In this document: positions 1 through 10,342 of the stretch, one piece after another
Numbering within the stretch: position 1 is the first letter of the stretch
How the letters are laid out: every line of letters starts with the position of its first letter
NCBI GenBank assembly: GCA_018136815.1
Contig: JADDIW010000017.1
Coordinates: forward strand, 2,501 to 40,147
DNA: 37,647 nucleotides
Source of the DNA: Isochrysis galbana
Lineage: Eukaryota; Haptophyta; Isochrysidales; Isochrysidaceae
Reading direction: 5' to 3'
Translations under genes and position numbers: made by a program
The notes under the pieces: model-generated
Databases searched by the model: none
Told to the model about the DNA's origin: nothing
Seen by the model: the letters and a program-made list of their open reading frames with translations, nothing else

Positions 1-3000
1 GCGGGAGGCAAGGAGAACCACGCGCCGCTCGCCGCATTCTTTGCGTCTGCCAGAAAGCCTCGGCACTCGAATGCTCTGCTGAGCGGAGTTCTTCCGTCTC
101 TCTCTGTTGCTGAGGACACCCTCTCCCAGAGTCCCAGGGAGAGCGGCGCGCTGGAGCCAGGCGGGCTGACACGAGGTGTTGAAGCGGCCGCAGCTGCGAG
201 CGACGTGATTGGTGGCACAGCGCACGCACTGTCACCTGTGCGGCCGCCAAGGAGCATCAGAGATGAGGCTGAGACGCCGCCTCCGCAGCCTTCGCCTGAT
301 GAGACGGGTGCCCTGGGCGAGAAGGGTCTGGCCGCGGACTCAAAACTGACGCAGCCTTCAGAGCAAGACGCCGCTCTGGCTGCACCACACCGGCAGCCCT
401 CACGCGACGAGGCGGACGTACTCGATGAGATCAGACTGGCCGTCAGCTCTCCGCTGTCACTGCCCCAAGAGGAAGCTGCCACCGGCACCGCGATACTTTT
501 GCAGCCCTCGCATGGTGAGGCAGGCGCATGTGACCAAGCTCATTTACGCTCCGACTCTTTATTGACGGCGCCCACGTCTGCAACAGCCGCGTCGCCAACT
601 TTGCCACCCAACGGATTGGCTCCCACGTCTCCACGGCCTTTGCCTGCAAATGCAGGGAAGCTCGTCGAATCAAACTGCATCACTGTGTCCTCACCGGCGG
701 CCGCCGTATCTTCAATCGCCACACCGCCGGCGCCATTGCCAATTGTCCAATGTGGCGCTGCCATTGCAGTGCAACCTTCGAAGCCTCTATCCATCCAGAT
801 GGGCGGGCCTCCTGAAGTGCGCCAGATCATTGACTCTGCGCTCACGCTGACCGCAGCTGAGCCGCCACCGCCACCACTCTCGCCTGGTACACTGGCCTCC
901 GAGGCGGCCGATACCGCTCAGTCCAAGCCGCGCCGACGACGACGCTCTTCGGTGGTGCACGCTCACCTCCCACGCCGCCAGTCTCGCCGCCAGTCGGGCT
1001 TGCCTCCGCTGATCGACTTCCAAGCTGAGATGGCACACCTTTCTCCCGTATTGTTAGCAGAGGAGCATGTCTTTGTCAGCAATGCATGTGACGATAATAT
1101 GATGCCCCGCGTGAACAATTTACCGTCCCCTAGACCGTCACTATCACCATTGCGCGCAGTTGGCGGCGGCGTCACAATTTCGTCGCCCACGCCCGTTGAG
1201 CCTGGAAAACAGGCGGGGCGCCCCAACGGTGATGGGGCCACGCGTCACGCCTACGTCCAGCCACCGTTGCCGGAGGCTGAGCTTTCAGATCCGTTGCAAG
1301 CATACGGTCGCTCCAAGCGCATTCGCCGGCCCAGCGCGAGGGCTGCCGCGTCTTTCGAGCAGATCACATCTAGAAATGCCAGGTCTTCCCCACTCTCAGA
1401 AACGCTTGTCGCAGCCAGCTGTGCCATTGCTAAACCGCGGGGCGCCTCTCGCCGCCGCTCCAGCGGCCAACCTGTCGCAACAGTGCAGATGGCCAATGGG
1501 ACGACGGGAGAGGGTGGGCTCATGGCACGGGTCCTCGCGCGGTCGACAGCTGTGCGAGCGAGCGGAGCGGCCGAAACTGGACACGCTAAGGCGTTCGGGG
1601 CTCCCACACCACTTGAAGCACTCTCGGAGTGCAAAGCCAATAGCCCAACCATGATGGCAACCTCACCGCCGCCCATGCACGTTGCGCCCGAGGTCCTCTC
1701 CGCGTTTGATGTGCTCTCGCCGTCCCACTTTGAGTTTGACGCAAGCGGCCCTGATGAGGCTACCACGGACGGCTTGGAGGACGGGTGTTGCTTGGAGACG
1801 ACACACCACGCCAACTGCAAAAGCCTGGCCATGTCGAGCGGCGACGAAGCCAAACGACAAGCACCGCCTCCGCCAGATGAAGCGCCACGGCCCCCCCCGG
1901 ATGAGCAGGCATCCTCTCCGATGGCGCCCAGCACGGCGATGCAAACTATTCAGTTTACTGCTTTGGGAGGCAGCGTTCATTGCGCCAAGCGGGGTCGGCG
2001 TTCATCGTTAGGTGCAGGAAGGCCAGCGCGGCCGCCGGCATTGCTTTGTCCATCGCCGAGTGACAGTGTTTTGCCGCCTATCCTGGATCGGTCCTGCAAC
2101 TCGCCTTTTGTCGTGCCACCTCATCCTCCGCTGCCATCACCACCCAGAGAACCGCTCGAGCCATCAGTACGGCGAACCCCGCCGTCTCGCAAGCGCCGTT
2201 CTGGCATTCACTCGCCGCTTCCGACACACCATGTGCCTTCTGCTACAACCACTCCCACCTGGCCGAATCCGCCCAACGGCGAAGGCGTCCTCCAGTCCTC
2301 GTCTACCGCCCTACGTGGCGGTCAAACCGGCACGGAACAGGAGCCACCATTGCTGGCATCATCTCAACAAAGCTTGCGCACCTTCCTGGATGCACTCGGT
2401 GACATGCCGCTCACTGCGGCGTCGCCCGTGGGGGGCGTGGCGCGCTGCGTGAGTATGAAGTCTCCTGCCAGAGGCAAGTCGCCGCTCTTGGCATCCATTG
2501 AGCCCTCGGGCGATTTCAAGAGCTTGACATGTACGCCGTTTGATCAAGCTTCCGCCGCGTCAAACTGTCCCTTGGGGACCGACGGGCACGCGTGGCATCA
2601 CAGCTGCAGGTTGGGCACAAGCTCCAAGCGCACTAATGTTGCGCCGGCGACATCGGGGTTACTCACAAGCGATGGTTCTTCCGCCTTTGCTGCAACAAGC
2701 AATGCCGTCTCGTTGGGGTTATTGCATGTATTTGCTGTCGATGGCGCCCCGACTACCGATATTGGCGATGGTTGCGGCTTCAGCGTGCCCGAGACATGTA
2801 GTACCATGAAGCCCTCGGACGAGCGCCTCGCACACGCCTCAGAAACGCAAGCTGACCATTCTTTCCTTGCATCACCAATGCGTCCCGTCGATGTGGACAC
2901 GTACGGTCCCGCGTCTGCACTGCTTCACCGGGCTCTTTGCATTTGTGACGCGGAGTCGAGGGCTCCTGTTGTAGCGAATAGCATGTCAGAAAGCTTCTCC

Positions 3001-4706
3001 ATGGGCTCTTTTGGTCACGGGGGTGGGTCAGCTTCCGCGTCTTGGGCGTCGCTCCGCCCCTGCGTTGCACACTTGGCTGAAGTGCAGGCATGGCTGCACG
3101 TTCAAGCCTGTAGCAGTGGCGATCCACCCGCCCAGCCCGTCGCTCACCTTCACCGCGCAGCTACGTCGCCTGCGACATCAAGTGCACCCGATGCGCCAAC
3201 AGACCGCAACTTGTCAGATGAGGCTCCGCGCCGGGGTCGGCGCGTGGTGTTTGCGCCGCATGATGGATCGCATTTGGCACCATCGCGTTGGGGTGATGGA
3301 GACCCGACGGAGATCGCCGCGCTGGGTGACGCTGTGGTACGCGCCGACAACTATGCCATTCCTTCACCTAGGGGACTTAGCACGAGCTTGGTGGGTAGGC
3401 TGGTCCTGAAGAGGATTCGGCTCATGTCGGCTGGCGCTCAAATGAATCCGTATATCAATTTATTGCTCCCGTGCCCTCTGCCCTGCATAGGAGCGCATCT
3501 ACGACGCCGTGCTGCCCCAGCTGCAGTGGTACGAGCGCGCAGCCGCCGTAACGGACGGGAGGGTGGGTGAGTCCATCGAGCCGAGCTCGGATGTTGGGGG
3601 CGCCGGTGGTGGAGACCCGCAGCATCTGGCAACGCTTGACTGCCTCCGCCGCGCCATCGCCACTGCCGCCGCGGAGGCGCTTGCTTTACCCACGACCACA
3701 GCGACATCGGCGGGCCCGCATTCTTCAAAAGCTGCGCGCGCCACGGCTGACTTCCGCTCGCGAATCCGTGCGACGGCTGCCTTCCTTGACGAGCAGATCC
3801 GAGGACTCGCGGGTGGCATCCCCGTCCTCGGCGCGCGCCTAAGCGAGCTTCTGCGCTCGTTGTTGCGTCAGCAGTTGCGACTGGTACGCGCCATCGAAAG
3901 AGCTTGCTCGACCACGTCATGCGTACTCGATACGTGAGATCTACCACCTTGCTGTTTGTAGTTGTTTGAAGACGACACGCGAAATGACGCTCTTCTTGCC
4001 ACGGTGCCTCGTGGACGCAGCATCGGCTACTTATGCCCCGAGGTGCGCACTACCCCGACAATCTTACCGGCTTTCCTTGGCTTAAATGTCCCAACCCCAC
4101 TCTCCGGTTAGGCCAATTCGGCGGCCAAGGTCATTGCCCTCGCTCTCTACGACTATGACGCGCACAAGGGGCTAGCAACTCACCCCGCAATGGTGACCCT
4201 TGTGACGGGGCAAAAGTGCGCTTTGGCCAATCGTCTCTTGGTCTTCCCTCGATTAAGTTGTTGTCTCGTGCTTACAATACTCATCTCCTTGACTTGCTCC
4301 GCCTCCGGTGTGCACATCACCAGGCGCGGTTCCGCCTCCAAGCTCGTGCAGGGCGAACGCGAAGCCCTACTCGGGTTTGCAGAGGCGCACGCCGCACTCC
4401 ATCATATCCTCACACATCCTCTTGTCACCGACATTCTGCCACAGCAGTGGGCGCCGCTGCGCTCCCTGCTGGCCCGAGCCAAGGTGCGAATGCAATCCGT
4501 GGCGAGAGGCGTGCTTCCCGCATTCGCCGCCACTTGTTCGACGCTACTTCGACTTCGACTTTCTCCATGTCTTATAGGCCTCGCATTGCGAGGAGGAAGC
4601 TCTTTACTTTCCTCTCGCCGACATCGCCGCCTTCGAGTCCGAGCTCCGCGCTTCCGCATACATTGCTGCGGCTATTCGAGCCGCACTCTCCGGCAAGTCA
4701 TCATAG
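1..4706 (+). CDS. Large disordered Ser/Pro-rich protein, 5' end outside window; possible cell-cycle or kinetochore scaffold
   Basis: The reading frame is open from base 1, so the N-terminus is missing. Exon 1 (to 3390, donor GTGGGT) codes about 1,130 residues of low-complexity Ser/Pro/Ala-rich sequence. It has a KEN box near the window start (GKENHAP), repeated PS-x-DEA-like motifs in the first 150 residues, many basic RRxS sites (RRRRRSS, RRQSRRQS, IRRPS) and an RRVVF motif at about 3238-3252 that fits PP1 docking. Exon 2 (3491 to about 3933) is helical (IYDAVLPQLQWYERAA, then Leu/Arg-rich helices). Later exons at 3962-4042, 4112-4192, about 4352-4483 and 4578-4706 are all phase 0 and end in TAG. 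As drawn, exon 2 joins exon 3 out of phase, so one intron or an indel is unresolved. The KEN box, Aurora-like sites, RVxF and a C-terminal helical part recall KNL1/Spc7 scaffolds, but I saw no convincing MELT repeats. The family is unassigned. Confidence 0.6.
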
Positions 4707-5159
4707 ACGAGGAGCGGCGTCTAAGGGAGAAGAGGTGAAAGAAGGCGCGAGTGGACGTGTGAAAGTTGTGTGTGGGGAAGCCGTGGGGCGCGATCGATGG
4801 CATAATTCGGCTGCACCTCGCACCCTTACTCTCGTGCAAGGGCTCGCGATCGAGCACGTTGCTAATGAAGCCTACTCTTGGCGTGGGCAAATGGTACCCA
4901 TGACGCGGGAGTACATTGCAAGAGCTTCACCACCCGTCAGTCCAAACAAACGTCATTGCACAATGATGAGTTGGATTTGCCTCTTGGTCTCAAGAAGTCA
5001 GCCGAAACCAAGATAATAAGGAATGTACATCGAAGGCTTTGATGTTGAGGCTCTTCATGTCGTGTTCCATTCAATAATAATGAGGTTTTACAATTTAGTT
5101 TATCACTGAGAGGCAACGGCTCCTCATCCGGCACTGTGTTCTATTTGATGCCCTAAAGA
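4707..5159. other. Intergenic, 3' flank of the preceding gene
   Basis: No coding region is recognised after the TAG at 4704-4706. The sequence becomes less GC-rich than the gene and presumably holds its 3' UTR. No clear RNA gene or transposon terminus is seen before the dispersed repeat that starts at 5160. Confidence 0.5.
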
Positions 5160-5460
5160 TAGGGCGGTCAAACAGTGGCTTTTTCACTAATCGAAGGTTT
5201 TTCAGGGGTCCGAAAGGCGAGTCAACGCGAGGATTTCGTTGAGTCGCTATCGTTGGGAGACTGTTGAGAGGACGCGACTTTTTCCCCCAGTGGTAGGGCG
5301 GTCAAACAGGGGCTTTTTAACCATTAGTTAGGGCCGGGCTGCATTTTTTGACCGTGGCGCGATGCCCGATAAAAACAACCTCCGGGGGGGCTACCTGACG
5401 CGACGAAAATCTTCGCCGCCAAGAAATGGTGCGATCCGCCCCCCCTCTCTCCCCCTCCGT
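5160..5460. repeat. Dispersed repeat beginning TAGGGCGGTCAAACA, two starts
   Basis: TAGGGCGGTCAAACA occurs at 5160 and again at 5294. The second start begins a unit of about 165 bp containing GGGCTGCATTTTTTGACC and ending in a C-rich stretch. The same ordered blocks recur at 34755-34914. GGTCAAA near the start and TTTGACC about 45 bases later can pair, which suggests a structured or inverted-repeat terminus. No coding capacity was found. It is probably a short nonautonomous element or the end of a longer one. Confidence 0.6.
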
Positions 5461-5737
5461 CACGCGCGCTCAAGCTCTACCCGTAGAGAATTGGCGGTCG
5501 CGGTCGCGCCCGCGGGGGGATCGGTTCCTTCATATCTAAGCTACAATCGGCAATTGATTCCCGCCTGATGCAGCGCCGTGTCGGGCTGCCGACAGTCCGA
5601 CCACCCCCTGACCCTCTGGCATCATTGCGCCCGCGCAGCCCAAACAGCTCCTCACAGCGCGCGCTCGCGGCTACCTTGGCTACCACAGACTCCGCCCCGA
5701 TCATAGCTTGTCGTAACCCGAGACTCCAGGCCCGATT

Positions 5738-5890
5738 TGGATGTCTGGACGGGGGACGAACGGCGAACGAAGGGCTATGGGGCGGCGAGGCGCTCCTAGC
5801 GGCCCTAGAGTGTTGGATAATTGTAAGAGATTGTTAGACCTACAAAGAACTCTTCCCTCAGGGCTCAGGGAGGGAGCCTAGGCTGCTAGA
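5738..5890 (+). repeat. Dispersed repeat, inverted copy at 28736-28882
   Basis: About 150 bp is nearly identical to the reverse complement of 28736-28882. Shared blocks include GGCGAACGAAGGGCT, GCTCCTAGCGGCCCTAG, AGAGATTGTTAGACCTACAA and GGGAGCCTAGGCTGCT. The 5890 side abuts the 204-bp tandem repeat. No coding sequence is evident. The element class is unknown. Confidence 0.7.
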
Positions 5891-5892
5891 GC

Positions 5893-6369
5893 GGCATCCA
5901 TATGGTGAGCGGTGACTCGAACGGCCTCGTGGCGCCCCCGGTCGCGGGTCGAAGTTGGGCACTCATGGCGCGTCTTGGGGCGTGACGACGTCATCACCGG
6001 GGGCCTCAAGCGGCCGATTTCGACGCAGTGCGCGGGGGCGGCGGGCGCGATTGGCGTGGCTGTGAGGGCGGCATACCGCACTTTGGTGCTGGTAGCGGCA
6101 TCCATTTGGCGAGCGGTGACTCGAACGGCCTCGTGGCGCCCCCGGCCGCGGGTCGAAGTTGGGCACTCAGGGCGCGTCTTGAGGCGTGACGACGTCATCA
6201 CCGGGGGCCGCAGGCGGCCGATTTCGACGCAGTGCGCGGGGGCGGCGGGCGCGATTGGCGTGGCTGTGAGGGCGGCATACCGCACTTTGGTGCTGGTAGC
6301 GGCATCCATATGGTGAGCGGTGACTCGAACGGCCTCGTGGCGTCCCCGGTCGCGGGTCGAAGTTGGGTT
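5893..6369 (+). repeat. 204-bp tandem repeat, about 2.3 copies
   Basis: Copies start at GGCATCCAT at 5893, 6097 and 6301, giving an exact 204-bp spacing. The third copy breaks off near 6369 after GAAGTTGGG. The copies differ by scattered substitutions. Because 204 is divisible by three, repeat-long open frames of 68 residues appear on both strands. These look like by-products of GC richness rather than genes. Confidence 0.85.
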
Positions 6370-7127
6370 CTCGAGCCCTTGGTGTTTTTAGCGGTTAGCG
6401 TCTTTAGTTTTTGCGATACTTACGTACGCGTTCAAGTCCATAAAAACATAGTGAAAATATATTGCTGTGTGTATAGAACCAGGATCTTTGGTCCGGGTCA
6501 GCTGCCGATGCCCATGGTTTCGTGTTTCGCTGCGAGAGGCGCGCATGAAGGCCATCGGTAAAATAATACCGGAGGGGGGCCTGACATATATTTCCGCACG
6601 GCCGTCAGAGGCCTGAAATCGGGTATTTTTCGAAAATTTTGCCGGAAGACCCCCGGTTTTTTTTGCTGATCTCCCATACCGGAACCTATAGGGAGCTTAT
6701 TTAGGCCTTCGTTTGCCCATTACAGATGGTGCCCTTCGCACCCCCCTAGTGAGTGACCGGGCTACCGCTACAACTAGGGGTGGAAGAAGCGGTAGTCGTT
6801 CGCAATGTACGGAGCGATGCGGTAAGGAACGATGGCGCGGCTAATCTTGCTGTCGCCTCTGAGCCATCGGCATTGCATTTGGCTTCGTGTACGCGGCTTT
6901 GCGACTAGATCTGGCTCAGTATTGACGAATGACTTGGATGACCGTTGTGTAGCAGCTACAGCAGCACCCTCGCCCGTCCAGCAATTGCAATTCGTCTCGA
7001 CGTGACGGCGGACAGGCGGACACCCGCGGCCGCCTTGCATGCCGATTTCATAGCACTCTCGCCAGCACAATGGCCGCTGGAGATGCACCCACAATGACCC
7101 GTCTTGACCAAACGCCTTGACGACCGC
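6370..7127. other. Intergenic, downstream of IFT43
   Basis: No gene is recognised. A minus-strand open frame at 6774-7094 has no family signature that I can see. The stretch 6560-6720 is less GC-rich and has T-runs. The IFT43 3' UTR, read on the minus strand, should lie within it. Confidence 0.4.
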
Positions 7128-8161
7128 CTAGGCGCGCACGCGTACTCTCGGTGCAATCTCTATTTCGGCGGCTGCGCCCGCCTTTTCCACCTTCTTCGTC
7201 CGTTCGTCAAGAACGGCCTTCTCTTTGGCAATCTCGGACGCGATATTCTGTAGCTCCCATGCTATGTCCCAGGTCTCATCCTCCTCCTTGGTATACGCGG
7301 CGGGGGTGAGGTACGCCTGCAATACCGAAAGGTCGACACCCATCTCGGCGGCCGACGGAAGGGCCATATGGATCTCGGCGTCGAGCTCTTGGATTGTGGG
7401 CACCTGACGTTGGTATTCCGCGGTTTTTGCGACCTACACGCCAAAGAGAGGCAGGGGTCACTCAGGGGTGCTGAGCTGCGCGTATCGTCGAGCCCTCGGC
7501 CGCAAACGTGCACGGAGATTGTCAGCCTAGGCGGACGGCATGCACCTGGAGAGCGATGCTCGTGTTCTCGTCATCCTCAAGGTCGGGGATGATAACGACA
7601 TCGTCGTCGTCATCTACTTTGTGCTGGTTACGGCTGCTCGTGGTGGGCTCTGTTGTCTGTTCGGCCTTGGGCAGACGCCGCCGCCGAGCCTTTGCAGAGG
7701 ATGGACCGGAGTCCATGTCCCATCCGGCCTTGACCTGCGTTGGAGCGTCTGGGCTTTTCTGTGATATGGGGAGTGAGAGTCCGGGGGGTCAGGAGGACAT
7801 GAAGTGAGACACGGCCAGCGAGCAAGCGGGGCGAGGGAGAGTAGATGGTAGGAACGGAAGGGGGCAGAAAGGAAGGAGCGGACAAAGGTTGTGGGGCGGG
7901 GCGAGGGAAAGATGGGAGGGAGGGAGAGAGCGGGTGAGGGGCAGTGAAAGAATAAAGAGGGAGAGAGAGAGATGAGAGAGGGAGGCTCTCGGAGCATCGA
8001 GCGCCTTCTCTGCGTGTGGTCTCTGGGCGTGGAGCTGCACGCGCGCGCATGCGTACCGCCACCGCCTCCTCCTCGACCTCCTCGTGTGGCCCCCTCCTCC
8101 GTGGCGCTGCCCGTCGAGGCGCTGCCGCCCGCAGAGCGCCGTCAAAGGCAGCGCTCTCCAT
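7128..8161 (-). CDS. IFT43: Intraflagellar transport protein 43 (IFT-A complex)
   Basis: IFT43 is a small subunit of the IFT-A complex, which drives retrograde transport in cilia and flagella. Model on the minus strand: exon 1 8161-8057, exon 2 7758-7546, exon 3 7433-7128; all junctions are phase 0 with GT-AG introns of 298 and 112 bp. The product is about 207 residues, close to animal IFT43. The diagnostic region is an acidic run followed by VVIIPDLEDDE and then IALQ, which splices directly to VAKTAEYQ; this matches the family's PVIPDLE...FALQVA block. The C-terminal part (PTIQELDAEIH, DLSVLQAYL, WDIAWELQ) matches the conserved family C-terminus. The basic ARRRR stretch and a GWDMDSGP segment sit upstream. 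Exons 2-3 are firm. Exon 1, starting at ATG 8161, is inferred only from phase and length; the first in-frame ATG of exon 2 is at 7716. Confidence 0.88.
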
Positions 8162-8778
8162 CGCTCTGCTTGCCGTTGGCGGTGGGGAGGGAGAGGCGGA
8201 AAGAGGGAGAGAGAGAGTGAGCGAGGAGGGAGAGAGGGGAAAGGAGAGAGAGAGGGGGGTAGAAGAGAAGAAGAATTGAAAGCAGTAGCAGAAGAATTGG
8301 GAGAAGAAGGGTTCTGGGAGGAAGGAGAGGGGGGGCGTTTGGGGGGGGGGGGGCGGCAGAGGAGAGAGACAGAGTCGATGAGAGAGAGAAGAGGAGAAAA
8401 CTCTCTTATTCTGTCTCTCTGATTCTGTCATCATCGCCAACGAAGAACGGCGACGACGGCACCACCACCGCGCCGCCTCTCTCTCTCTCTCTCTCTCCCA
8501 CCGACGGTCCTTTACCTCTCCTGCCGCTAGTATTCACCTGATCTGACGCGCGATCTCTGCTCAACGACACCATCACTCTCTCTCTTCACCACACTCTCTC
8601 TCTCCGCGATAGTATCCCCTACTTTCTACTATACTTCTTCTTCTCCTCCCACTTCTTCTCCCTCAAGAGGCTCCCGCGGGAAACGGACCGCGGGAGGGGG
8701 GCGCGCCCCTTCTCTCTCGCGTCTCGCGCCGCCGATGGAGCCCCCGGAGCTCCCCATGCCCTCTCGGCGCTCCCCGCC
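8162..8778. other. Intergenic, likely IFT43 promoter region, purine/pyrimidine-rich
   Basis: The plus strand switches from GA-rich (8162-8400, with a G-run at about 8339-8353) to CT-rich (8401-8680, including a (CT)n near 8477). It lies upstream of the minus-strand IFT43 model. I saw no TATA-like element that I would defend. Confidence 0.4.
8769..8778. repeat. Target-site duplication, left
   Basis: GCTCCCCGCC lies immediately before the left terminal inverted repeat and is repeated exactly at 9237-9246, immediately after the right one. Confidence 0.9.
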
Positions 8779-9236
8779 AGTGATGGTGCATCAGTACTAA
8801 TATCAGTTTTTTACATCAGTATCAGCTCACCTCGAGCTGATAACTGATATCAGTTATCAGTTGTCAGCAGCTTGGAGCGGGGAGAAAACAAAACACCCAG
8901 TCCCCTTTACTTTCTACGTCCAAAAAAAAAGTGCAGAATAGTTGAGTTTTACTGAGGTTGGATGGGGGTCGAACTGGTACTCCGTGGTGCTCCGCTCTGC
9001 GCGGCGCACGCGCACTGTCACCTGAGCCACTTTACGCTCGCATAATACAATTTTCCGGACGTTTTGTCCAATATATATCTGCAGTAAATACACAAGCCAC
9101 TGATATCAGCTGATACTCTGCTCGCTCAGGGCCTTTGAGGTGATATCAGCTGATGAGGTCCATCACCTTATATCAGCTATGATATCAGTGTCAGCCTCGA
9201 AGTTGGTGTCAGCTGATGAACTGATGCACCATCACT
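8779..9236. mobile_element. MITE with 17-bp terminal inverted repeats, Mutator-like
   Basis: The 458-bp element starts AGTGATGGTGCATCAGT (8779-8795) and ends with its exact reverse complement (9220-9236). Both ends are rich in subterminal ATCAG/CTGAT and TGATATCAG motifs in both orientations, as expected for transposase-binding subterminal repeats. It is flanked by a perfect 10-bp duplication (8769-8778 and 9237-9246). Ten-base duplications and long-ish inverted ends suggest a Mutator-like superfamily, but no transposase is present. The centre carries a tRNA-like promoter pair, listed separately. The duplication is perfect, so the insertion is probably recent. Confidence 0.88.
8964..9029 (-). 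other. tRNA-like A/B-box pair inside the MITE
   Basis: On the minus strand TGGCTCAGGTGA (9029-9018) resembles an RNA polymerase III A box. GTTCGACCCCC (8974-8964) resembles a B box at a usual distance. The T-arm does not pair well around the B box, so this is not a functional tRNA. It may be a degenerate tRNA or a SINE head captured by the element. Confidence 0.35.
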
Positions 9237-9246
9237 GCTCCCCGCC
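9237..9246. repeat. Target-site duplication, right
   Basis: GCTCCCCGCC, identical to 8769-8778. Confidence 0.9.
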
Positions 9247-9646
9247 CGCGCTCACCGCCGCTCGAAGCGGCGAGAGCCGAGGCAGCATGGCCTATGCGCT
9301 TCTAGCGCGACGGCTCCCCGGATGGGCCGTCAGGTCAAAGCAGGGATGGCTCAACAGTACTGTTGACAGCCTGTGGCAACAGCAACAGCCCTCTTAGATC
9401 TGCTAACTGTTGATAGTTCAATAGCTGCAAAGGAAAAAAAAACCAACAAAAAGCAAAACCCTCGGTTTGAGTTTTATGTAGTTACTTGCTACTTACTATT
9501 ATTATACCAGCCGACGCCCGGGCGGGAGTGGGAGTGACGGTTGTGGCGCGGTCGCTCCTCGTCGCTTGTCGCTCTCGCCGCCGCGCCCCCCACCCCTCTC
9601 CTGCTGCCTGCTCGTACGTTGTGGGCCTCGAGCTCGAGCGTTCAGA
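9247..9646. other. Intergenic, upstream of the BED-finger ORF
   Basis: The sequence goes from GC-rich to an A/T-richer stretch at 9400-9510 that includes an A-run, which could be a promoter region for the ORF at 9647. No other gene is recognised. Confidence 0.35.
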
Positions 9647-10342
9647 ATGGCGAATGCTGTGGCAGCGGAGGAGGCGGAGTCATACGAGGATGCCCGAGTT
9701 CCCTGGGGTCGGCAGAGGCTCTGCAATCTTCCCAGCACATTGCTGGAATGGTCGACCGTGAACGAGGCCGCTGGGCGAGCAAAGAACAGCAAACAAAAGA
9801 ACTGTCTCTTTTGCGGGTTGGCGTACACCGGCGGCCCGTTGCAAATCCGGACGCATTTGGATTCACGGCTCACGCCGCGCACCATTCGAGCGTGTAAGCC
9901 TGCGCTCGAGTGGATCGAGCGGCACAAAGATGTCTGTGCGGAGCTCTTGTCGCGTCGCACTGTCAGAGCAAGGCTGCTCTCACTCTTGGAGACTGCCTGC
10001 GAGGGCGCGCCGGCAGCTAGCGCGGAATGCAGTTCTTGCGGGGAGCTCATGGAGCTTTCCTCGGGGATGACTACGGGCATGGTGATCGACGCACGACGCA
10101 CGACGCACGCACGGAGCACGGTGGGCGCGGAAGTGCGGAAGGAGGCTTGTGGGAGGTGGTGGCAGGCGACTGGGGGTGGCTCAGGCGCGTGCTTGACTTG
10201 TATTGACTCGTTGACTCGGGGTATAGACTCGGGAACTCGGGGGGACTCGTTTGGGAACACGGAGGGACTCGACGAAGTTGCTACAAAAACACTCACTAGA
10301 AACCCAAAAACCAAAGTCCTTGGGCTCAGAAAACTAACGTAA
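9647..10342 (+). CDS. BED-type zinc-finger-like protein, possibly transposase-derived
   Basis: The 231-residue single-exon model starts at ATG 9647 (MANAVAAEEAESYED). Residues about 45-75 read NCLFCGLAYTGG, then IRTHLDSRL and a late Cys (TIRAC). This follows the C-x2-C ... H ... C/H plan of BED fingers at the N-terminus of hAT transposases and domesticated relatives. A short helical segment follows (ALEWIERHKD, ARLLSLLETA). The C-terminal 60 residues are low complexity with repeated DS-x-TRG units encoded by GACTCG repeats. No catalytic hAT domain follows, so this is either a transposase remnant or a small host BED protein. A long antisense frame over the same bases has no recognisable features. 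The call rests on the finger spacing only. Confidence 0.45.
   Translation: MANAVAAEEAESYEDARVPWGRQRLCNLPSTLLEWSTVNEAAGRAKNSKQKNCLFCGLAYTGGPLQIRTHLDSRLTPRTIRACKPALEWIERHKDVCAELLSRRTVRARLLSLLETACEGAPAASAECSSCGELMELSSGMTTGMVIDARRTTHARSTVGAEVRKEACGRWWQATGGGSGACLTCIDSLTRGIDSGTRGDSFGNTEGLDEVATKTLTRNPKTKVLGLRKLT

Noticed and set aside
5878..6316. Repeat-long frames in the 204-bp tandem repeat as a gene with 68-residue repeats
   Set aside because: Both strands are open, the repeat period is a multiple of three and the composition is GC-rich; nothing supports translation.
5893..6369. CRISPR-like array
   Set aside because: Units are contiguous 204-bp copies without spacers, in a eukaryotic context.
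7628..8440. 270-codon minus-strand frame
   Set aside because: Passes through IFT43 in the wrong frame and through CT-rich intron sequence. Only its segment 8161-8057 is used, as the putative first IFT43 exon.
8964..9029. Genuine tRNA gene
   Set aside because: A- and B-box-like sequences are present, but the T-arm and acceptor stems do not pair.
9502..10314. 270-codon minus-strand frame opposite the BED-finger ORF
   Set aside because: No motif; the plus strand carries the C-x2-C ... H ... C pattern, so the minus frame is taken as its shadow.
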